From an uncultured bacterium (GTDB taxonomy: Bacteria > Bacteroidota > Bacteroidia > Sphingobacteriales > Sphingobacteriaceae): a stretch of DNA of 7,081 nucleotides. The stretch spans positions 1 to 7,081 of the forward strand of contig CAJBVG010000283.1 of NCBI GenBank assembly GCA_903958995.1, read 5' to 3'. Positions 1 through 4,112 of this stretch are shown here, piece after piece; within the stretch, counting starts at the first letter, position 1, and each line of letters opens with the position of its first letter. The notes beneath the pieces were generated by a model. The model saw nothing but the letters and a program-made list of their open reading frames with translations, ran no database searches and had not been told where the DNA came from. The position numbers and the translations under genes are program-made.

Positions 1-247
1 CTTTACTATTGAAGCCCAAATAAGAGCTTATGGTTGTGTATTTTCCTGCGGGTAGTGTAATAGAGTAAAATCCATATTCGTTACTTTGTACGCCTTTGTT
101 TATTTCCTTAATGAGAATACTAGCTCCCAACAAGTTTTCACCTGAGAAAGCATCTTTAACATAACCACTAATTGTGTATTTGTTTTGGGCAAAAGAGGAA
201 GCTATGAACAAGAGCGTTGTCCATAGCACTAAAATTAATTTCTTCAC
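1..247 (-). CDS. Probable TonB-dependent receptor, N-terminal 82 residues (gene continues beyond the window)
   Basis: Only the first 82 codons are present. Residues 1-20 form a Sec signal peptide (basic MKK, hydrophobic LILVLWTTLLF, cleavage around SSFA|QN). Residues 24-80 fit a carboxypeptidase-regulatory-like beta-sandwich, with the family pattern of G-V-D-x-x-x-G at the start, a central LLGASILIKE strand, an NEYGFYSITLPAGKY segment and an SYLGF end. In Bacteroidota this domain after a signal peptide usually precedes the plug and barrel of an outer-membrane TonB-dependent receptor; that part is inferred because no plug or barrel is in the window. The start is GTG: an in-frame TAA lies three codons upstream and no ATG intervenes. 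The GTG shares one base with the TAG stop of the protease gene (TAGTG), so translational coupling is likely. Alternative: another outer-membrane protein that uses the same N-terminal domain. Confidence 0.75.
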   Translation of the reverse strand, partial: MKKLILVLWTTLLFIASSFAQNKYTISGYVKDAFSGENLLGASILIKEINKGVQSNEYGFYSITLPAGKYTTISSYLGFNSK

Positions 248-1890
248 TATTCTTTAATAAATATCTGTCTGAACGAATCGTTTTCTGTATGTAGTGAAAT
301 AACGTAAAAACCTTTTGTAATGTTTTGGGGTAATTCAATTCCCTTCATTAATTCGAGCGTATTAAAACTATTTGAATAAAGTTTTTTACCCATGGGATCA
401 GCAATGATTAATTCCCAAGTTCTGTTATTGCCATTGTTTACATCAATATATAATTTATTGCTAGTAGGGTTAGGGTAGAGCTTATATGTATTTACAGGAT
501 TAGTATCAACGGAAGCATTCAGTAACAATCTACTTCCATCGGGTATTCCATATCCGTATTGATTGTCTGGTTGTGTAGCTCTGTCTGAATATTGTTTTAT
601 CCATGCTTTTACTTCAGCAGGATTAGATTCAGGGTGATTGGTTTTATAGAGTTCCCAAGCACATGCACTGAAGCCGGCCATAATTGGACTAGCAAACGAA
701 GTTCCGCTACCAGTACCATAAGAACCATTACTCGGACGAACCAAATAAGCGGGTGCACCTTGTGCTGAAACGTCTGGTTTAATTCGGTTATCTGATGTCG
801 GTCCGTTTGATGAGAATCCTGCAATATTTTCTTGTGGTGTAAGTGCTCCAATACTAAATACTTCTTCAGCATCTGCTGGCGCACCTATAAAAAACCAAGG
901 GTCATTTCCAGAATTTCCTGCTGCATTTACTACTAAAACTCCTTTAGAGCTTGCTCTTTTCGCTGCTATACTTACTACAGTGGTATTACCATCCATATCT
1001 GCATAGGTATGGTCTTGTGAGTGAGCATCAAACTCAGTGTACCCTAATGAAGAGTTGATGACATCTGCCCCAACACTATCTGCAAATTCTGCAGCTGCCG
1101 ACCAGTTATATTCTTCCACTACGTATTCTGTAGCTTCTTCTTCAGAGCGCAATAAGTAATACTTTGCATGTGGTGCAGTTCCAATCATAGAATCAGGTAC
1201 TAAAGCTGCCATACATGAAAGCACACTCGTACCATGGTTACTAAATCCATAAACATTTGATGTATTCGTTGAAAAATCCCATGTTCCTAATAATCGATTT
1301 TGAAGTCTTAATGAATCAAACGCAGGGTGGATGTTTGCATTAGTAAAACCGGCATCAATAACAGCTATTACACTTTGTTTACCTGTATATCCAGCGGCAT
1401 GTAATGCATCCGCATTAATCATTTGTGTTTGATTTAGTGCTCCTCCGTATGATCCAAGAAGTGTTCCTTTTTGAAAAGGCATCGTCTCAAATGCAGGTTC
1501 TTCGAACTTCTTTTTTGTTGAACCTTTATGAAGATTAACGCCAAAAACTTTTACGTAATGATGTACGAATGGCAAAGCGCCAACAGTAATAATTTGTGAA
1601 GTATCTGCTTGAACCGTTACTGAGTTGATCCAACGTGAACGGTTTAAAATTTTTGCCCCAGTGTTAGCTATTGCACTAACATAGGTAGCATTTACCGGAA
1701 TATCTAAACTATCGATACTAATGTTCATTGCCGTTCTGCGGGCAATTGCTCTTTGAGAAAGAAAAGCAGATGGATTAGAAAATTGATAAGGAGTGTTCGC
1801 TTTGTCCTTAATAAATACAATATATCGATCTTGTGAAATAGCAGATAATGAAACTGCTAATAACAAGCAAAATGTAAAAACTCTTTTCAT
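247..1890 (-). CDS. Subtilisin-like (S8) serine protease with T9SS C-terminal sorting domain
   Basis: This is a 547-aa secreted endopeptidase. A signal peptide covers residues 1-19 (ending SAISQ), followed by a propeptide-like region at about 21-100 (RYIVFIKDK at its start). The catalytic domain spans about 150-455 and all three catalytic residues are visible: Asp179 in VIAVIDAGF, His219 in SNHGTSV and Ser398 in GTGSGTSFASP. The oxyanion Asn326 lies in NAAGNSG. Residues about 470-547 form a type A T9SS sorting domain, with LYPNPTSN near its start, a KGFYVISL strand and a final FIKE. Such domains direct passage across the outer membrane through the type IX system and are normally cleaved off. 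The substrate is unknown. The gene starts 2 nt after the lipoprotein stop and its own stop overlaps the receptor start, so it is part of the mnmA cluster. The fold assignment is firm; the physiological role is not visible. Confidence 0.95.
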   Translation of the reverse strand: MKRVFTFCLLLAVSLSAISQDRYIVFIKDKANTPYQFSNPSAFLSQRAIARRTAMNISIDSLDIPVNATYVSAIANTGAKILNRSRWINSVTVQADTSQIITVGALPFVHHYVKVFGVNLHKGSTKKKFEEPAFETMPFQKGTLLGSYGGALNQTQMINADALHAAGYTGKQSVIAVIDAGFTNANIHPAFDSLRLQNRLLGTWDFSTNTSNVYGFSNHGTSVLSCMAALVPDSMIGTAPHAKYYLLRSEEEATEYVVEEYNWSAAAEFADSVGADVINSSLGYTEFDAHSQDHTYADMDGNTTVVSIAAKRASSKGVLVVNAAGNSGNDPWFFIGAPADAEEVFSIGALTPQENIAGFSSNGPTSDNRIKPDVSAQGAPAYLVRPSNGSYGTGSGTSFASPIMAGFSACAWELYKTNHPESNPAEVKAWIKQYSDRATQPDNQYGYGIPDGSRLLLNASVDTNPVNTYKLYPNPTSNKLYIDVNNGNNRTWELIIADPMGKKLYSNSFNTLELMKGIELPQNITKGFYVISLHTENDSFRQIFIKE

Positions 1891-1892
1891 GA

Positions 1893-2549
1893 TTATGGAT
1901 TATGTACTAAGGTAACAATACTTCCTGATTTTATTTCGCCTGTAACAAGATCTTTAGAAATTTTTCTGTGGTAAGAATAAGCTATACCTAAGCCTTCAGC
2001 ATACTTTTCCACCCTTTTATCTTCGGCAATAAGGTTGAAATCATTGTTCATTGAAACCTGAATGATGTTTCTATTCCCCCCTAAATAGTTTTCATTTGTA
2101 ATGGATTGAATCCTGTAAATTAACTCATCAGATGATTGATATTGGTGACCGTTCCAATAGCTATTAGAATCGAATAAATTTGGGAGTATAAAATTTTGCT
2201 TCAGGTCTTCTGTCATTAGTACGCCGTTTGACATACATGTGATGCTATAGTTAGTTAAATACGTGAATACACTTTGATTCGGATAAGAGATGTACCGGTC
2301 AAACATATATTTGATTTCTAGTTGATTTGTATCGATGTCAACTAAGCTATCAATATAAAAAAAACGGATACTATCTCGTTGATGAGTAAAATCGTTATAA
2401 GTAATGCTATCGCCAGTGAAATATAGTACTGAAGCATTAGTGTAGTTGAAAAAATCAACACTACTAAATAGGGGGTAAGTTGTTTTTTTATCTTCGCAAG
2501 AAGTAAATAAAATCATTAAGAATAAGGCTATGATTAATTTACCTTTCAT
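1893..2549 (-). CDS. Uncharacterised lipoprotein (218 aa)
   Basis: I do not recognise a named family. I chose the ATG at 2549: from there the protein begins MKGKLIIALFLMILFTSC, a standard lipoprotein signal peptide with lipobox FTSC and lipidated Cys18. A longer reading frame opens at 2582, but it would place 11 non-signal residues ahead of this and overlap mnmA by 29 nt. The residues after the cysteine are E-D-K-K; acidic residues here resemble the Bacteroidota lipoprotein export signal, so exposure on the cell surface is possible. The mature part is rich in Tyr, Asn, Asp and Phe, looks mostly beta-stranded and has no transmembrane segment. The segments SYWNGHQY (about 129-136) and EKYAEGLGIAY (about 181-191) resemble a layout common in unnamed Bacteroidota lipoproteins. 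It starts 4 nt after the mnmA stop and ends 2 nt before the protease start, so it is almost certainly co-transcribed and could partner with the protease or the receptor (inference). Confidence 0.85.
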   Translation of the reverse strand: MKGKLIIALFLMILFTSCEDKKTTYPLFSSVDFFNYTNASVLYFTGDSITYNDFTHQRDSIRFFYIDSLVDIDTNQLEIKYMFDRYISYPNQSVFTYLTNYSITCMSNGVLMTEDLKQNFILPNLFDSNSYWNGHQYQSSDELIYRIQSITNENYLGGNRNIIQVSMNNDFNLIAEDKRVEKYAEGLGIAYSYHRKISKDLVTGEIKSGSIVTLVHNP

Positions 2550-2553
2550 AGCT

Positions 2554-3645
2554 TTAACTTCTAGAAATAATTCCTCCACCAATCAAATCGTTTCCTTCGT
2601 AAAATACAGCCGATTGCCCGGGAGCTAATCCTGAAACGGGCTCGTAAAAGTCTACAATTATTTCATCTCCAGATTCAACGATAGTACTCATCGTTCCTTT
2701 ATCTTTATATCTGATTTTGGTTAGTGATTCAATAGGGTCGGGGATAGAGGCATATTTAACTAAATTAAACCCACGCACAATAGCTTTTGAGCGATGCAGT
2801 TCATCTATCTTGCCTAATACAACACGGTTACTTTCAGGGAGTATCTCTAATACAAACATAGGCTCTCCTAAAGCGATTTCTAATCCCTTACGTTGCCCAA
2901 CGGTATAAAATGGATATCCTTTATGTTTGCCTATTACAGTGCCATCACGCAGAACAAATTCACCACCGTCTACTTCTTTTTCTAATGTAGGGACTTGATG
3001 TTTTAAAAATGCTCGGTAATCGTTATCGGGTACAAAGCAGATCTCATAGCTCTCGCTTTTGGCAGCAAGTTCTTGTTGACCCATATCGATAGCCATTTGT
3101 TTGATTTCCGATTTATGAAATTTACCTAATGGCAACATAGTTCTAGCTAAATTAGCTTGTGAAACTCCCCAAAGCACATAACTCTGATCCTTACTTTCAT
3201 CTTTACCTTTAGAAATCACTTGCCTGTTATTTTCTTTACGAATATTGGCGTAATGACCAGTAGCTATAAACTCACAATCTAAGTGATTGGCACGTTTAAT
3301 AAGGGCCTCCCACTTAATATGAGTATTGCAGAGTACACAAGGATTTGGTGTACGACCCGCTAAATATTCTTCAACAAAATTATCGATTACAAAATTTCCG
3401 AATTCCTCACGTATATCTAAGATATAATGCGGGAAACCATAAGATACAGCTAATGCTCTAGCATCGTTAATGGAGTCTAAACTACAACATCCTGTTTCTT
3501 TAGATGAACTACCCGAACTTGCATAGTCCCAAGTTTTCATGGTAATACCAATCACCTCATAGCCCTCTTCATGCAACATCACTGCTGCGACTGAGCTATC
3601 TACTCCACCACTCATGGCTACTAATACACGTCCTTTTTTACTCAC
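2554..3645 (-). CDS. mnmA: tRNA-specific 2-thiouridylase MnmA
   Basis: MnmA is a cytoplasmic enzyme that uses ATP to activate U34 of the tRNAs for Lys, Glu and Gln and replaces its 2-oxygen with sulfur delivered as a persulfide. The 363-aa length is normal for the family. Visible motifs are the PP-loop SGGVDSS at 12-18, the Bacteroidota-type ETGCCSLDSINDA at 50-62, RTPNPCVLCN with catalytic Cys103 at 98-107, ATGHYA at 128-133, KDESKDQSYVLW at 148-159, SYEICFVPD with the second catalytic Cys203 at 199-207, and TVGQRKGL further on. The start is GTG at 3645: an in-frame TAG lies upstream with no ATG between, and from GTG the protein begins at the usual position (SKKGRVLVAMSGG). No clear Shine-Dalgarno is seen; an 8-bp repeat array ends 5 nt before the start codon. 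The gene heads a cluster with the lipoprotein, protease and receptor genes. Confidence 0.97.
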   Translation of the reverse strand: MSKKGRVLVAMSGGVDSSVAAVMLHEEGYEVIGITMKTWDYASSGSSSKETGCCSLDSINDARALAVSYGFPHYILDIREEFGNFVIDNFVEEYLAGRTPNPCVLCNTHIKWEALIKRANHLDCEFIATGHYANIRKENNRQVISKGKDESKDQSYVLWGVSQANLARTMLPLGKFHKSEIKQMAIDMGQQELAAKSESYEICFVPDNDYRAFLKHQVPTLEKEVDGGEFVLRDGTVIGKHKGYPFYTVGQRKGLEIALGEPMFVLEILPESNRVVLGKIDELHRSKAIVRGFNLVKYASIPDPIESLTKIRYKDKGTMSTIVESGDEIIVDFYEPVSGLAPGQSAVFYEGNDLIGGGIISRS

Positions 3646-3650
3646 CTGAA

Positions 3651-3690
3651 TCGAATTATCGAACTATCGAAACGTCGAATAGTCGAATAA
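3651..3690 (+). repeat. Five tandem 8-bp units, TCGAANNN (array A, mnmA leader)
   Basis: Five contiguous 8-bp units start at 3651, 3659, 3667, 3675 and 3683. The first five bases TCGAA are identical in every unit, while the last three vary (TTA, CTA, ACG, TAG, TAA). The array ends 5 nt upstream of the mnmA GTG, so it probably lies in the mnmA leader RNA, where it would read as NNNTTCGA. The periodicity is seen directly; its function is unknown. Conservation of the core with free variation in the triplets argues against simple slippage of an identical unit. Confidence 0.85.
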
Positions 3691-3735
3691 ATTTAACAAT
3701 ATAATGCTTATTTAGTTTTAATATTTACACCTAAG

Positions 3736-3783
3736 TTTCGACCCTTCGACCCTTCGCCAATTCGAAAATTCGCCATTTCGAAA
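3736..3783 (-). repeat. Six tandem 8-bp units, NNNCGAAN (array B, next to the tRNA 3' end)
   Basis: Read on the minus strand from 3783 the units are TTTCGAAA, TGGCGAAT, TTTCGAAT, TGGCGAAG, GGTCGAAG and GGTCGAAA. The CGAA core is invariant and the period is exactly 8 bp. The array starts 3 nt downstream of the mature 3' end of tRNA-Leu. The period and core match array A, but the core is on the opposite strand, so the two arrays form a loose inverted pair around a 45-bp AT-rich spacer (3691-3735). The function is unknown. Confidence 0.85.
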
Positions 3784-3786
3784 TAG

Positions 3787-3868
3787 TGCCCTAGACGAGA
3801 TTCGAACTCGCAAGCCTTGCAGCGCCACCCCCTCAAGATGGTATGTCTACCAATTTCACCACTAGGGC
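3787..3868 (-). tRNA. tRNA-Leu (anticodon GAG)
   Basis: This 82-nt tRNA folds with all standard arms. The acceptor GCCCTAG pairs with CTAGGGC, with discriminator A at 3787. The D-loop contains AAATTGGTAGA. The anticodon stem CCATC/GGTGG has loop TTGAGGG and anticodon GAG at 3834-3832, which reads Leu codons CUC and CUU. The long class II variable arm expected of tRNA-Leu has a short GCT/GGC stem with a GCAA loop. The T arm is GCGAG/CTCGT with loop TTCGAAT. CCA is not encoded, since the following bases are CTA, so it must be added after transcription. The 5' end lies 2 nt after a terminator T-tract, and the mnmA leader follows with no terminator between, so co-transcription into mnmA is possible. 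Confidence 0.97.
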
Positions 3869-3870
3869 AT

Positions 3871-3900
3871 AAAAAAAACCGCTTAGTTTCCGAAGCGGTT
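3871..3900 (-). terminator. Rho-independent terminator of the surface-protein / PID-CTERM unit
   Basis: On the minus strand the stem AACCGCTT pairs perfectly with AAGCGGTT around the loop CGGAAACT and is followed at once by eight T residues (3878-3871). The other strand has no T-run after the stem, so the terminator is directional. It lies 18 nt after the stop of the PID-CTERM gene. It is odd in abutting the tRNA-Leu 5' end with only 2 nt between. Confidence 0.85.
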
Positions 3901-3901
3901 G

Positions 3902-3935
3902 CAAATCTATAATTTTTTTTAGTTTTTTTTGCGAA
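3902..3935 (-). promoter_or_regulatory. Candidate Bacteroidota-type promoter for tRNA-Leu
   Basis: TAGATTTG at 3909-3902 matches the Bacteroidota -7 consensus TAnnTTTG exactly. A weak -33 candidate, TTCG at 3935-3932 (consensus TTTG), lies 22 nt upstream across an A-rich stretch. Transcription would start near 3898, inside the 5' arm of the terminator hairpin, and the hairpin would form the leader of the tRNA precursor. The -7 match is seen; promoter activity is inferred, and in AT-rich DNA such a match can arise by chance. Confidence 0.35.
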
Positions 3936-4107
3936 GAGTTTTAACACCATAAGCAATACCTGCAGCGGCTAAAATTCCTATTCCTCCATCAATTGGAGCA
4001 TCTGGGTCACCTCCTGGATCTGGTCCTGGATCTTGTGCAAATGTTGGTATGCTGAAAGCTACTAATAGAGCAGTAAGTGCTAACGTGTGTTTGAATACCT
4101 TTTTCAT
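3919..4107 (-). CDS. PID-CTERM-type small secreted protein (62 aa)
   Basis: The protein is almost entirely sorting signals. Residues 1-24 are a Sec signal peptide (MKKVFKHT, hydrophobic core, cleavage near TFA|QD). Residues 25-37 form a short Asp/Pro/Gly-rich linker (DPGPDPGGDPDA). Residues 38-42 are PIDGG, 43-55 are a hydrophobic segment (GIGILAAAGIAYG) and 56-62 a basic tail (KTLRKKN). This three-part C-terminus matches what I know as the PID-CTERM protein-sorting domain of Bacteroidota, analogous in layout to PEP-CTERM; a dedicated sorting peptidase has to be assumed, since none is in the window. The gene starts 5 nt after the stop of the large T9SS protein and precedes a terminator, so the two form one unit. 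After signal removal and possible tail processing, only about a dozen acidic residues would remain. The role is unknown. Confidence 0.88.
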   Translation of the reverse strand: MKKVFKHTLALTALLVAFSIPTFAQDPGPDPGGDPDAPIDGGIGILAAAGIAYGVKTLRKKN

Positions 4108-4112
4108 GAATA

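Noticed and set aside
609..884. 91-codon minus-strand frame inside the protease gene
   Set aside because: It overlaps the S8 catalytic domain in another frame and its product is low-complexity (Leu, His, Gln) with no known motif.
2550..2582. Upstream start of the lipoprotein gene at 2582
   Set aside because: It would overlap the end of mnmA and put 11 residues before a complete lipoprotein signal peptide. The ATG at 2549 gives a standard N-terminus and a 4-nt junction.
2717..2908. 63-codon plus-strand frame within mnmA
   Set aside because: It is antisense to a well-conserved part of MnmA and has no independent support.
3688..3695. TAAATTTA as a -7 promoter element for mnmA
   Set aside because: It is a near match to TAnnTTTG, but it is self-complementary AT-rich sequence that overlaps array A and has no -33 element at a suitable distance. 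Not strong enough to annotate.
3651..3783. CRISPR array or integration attachment site
   Set aside because: The units are 8 bp with no spacers of CRISPR length, and no cas gene is present. Despite the adjacent tRNA there is no integrase and no duplicated tRNA 3' end in the window.
3708..3956. 82-codon minus-strand open frame across the tRNA region
   Set aside because: It runs through the terminator, tRNA-Leu(GAG) and repeat array B. Its middle part (GEIGRHTILRGWRC and onward) is simply the translated tRNA, a well-known source of false gene calls.
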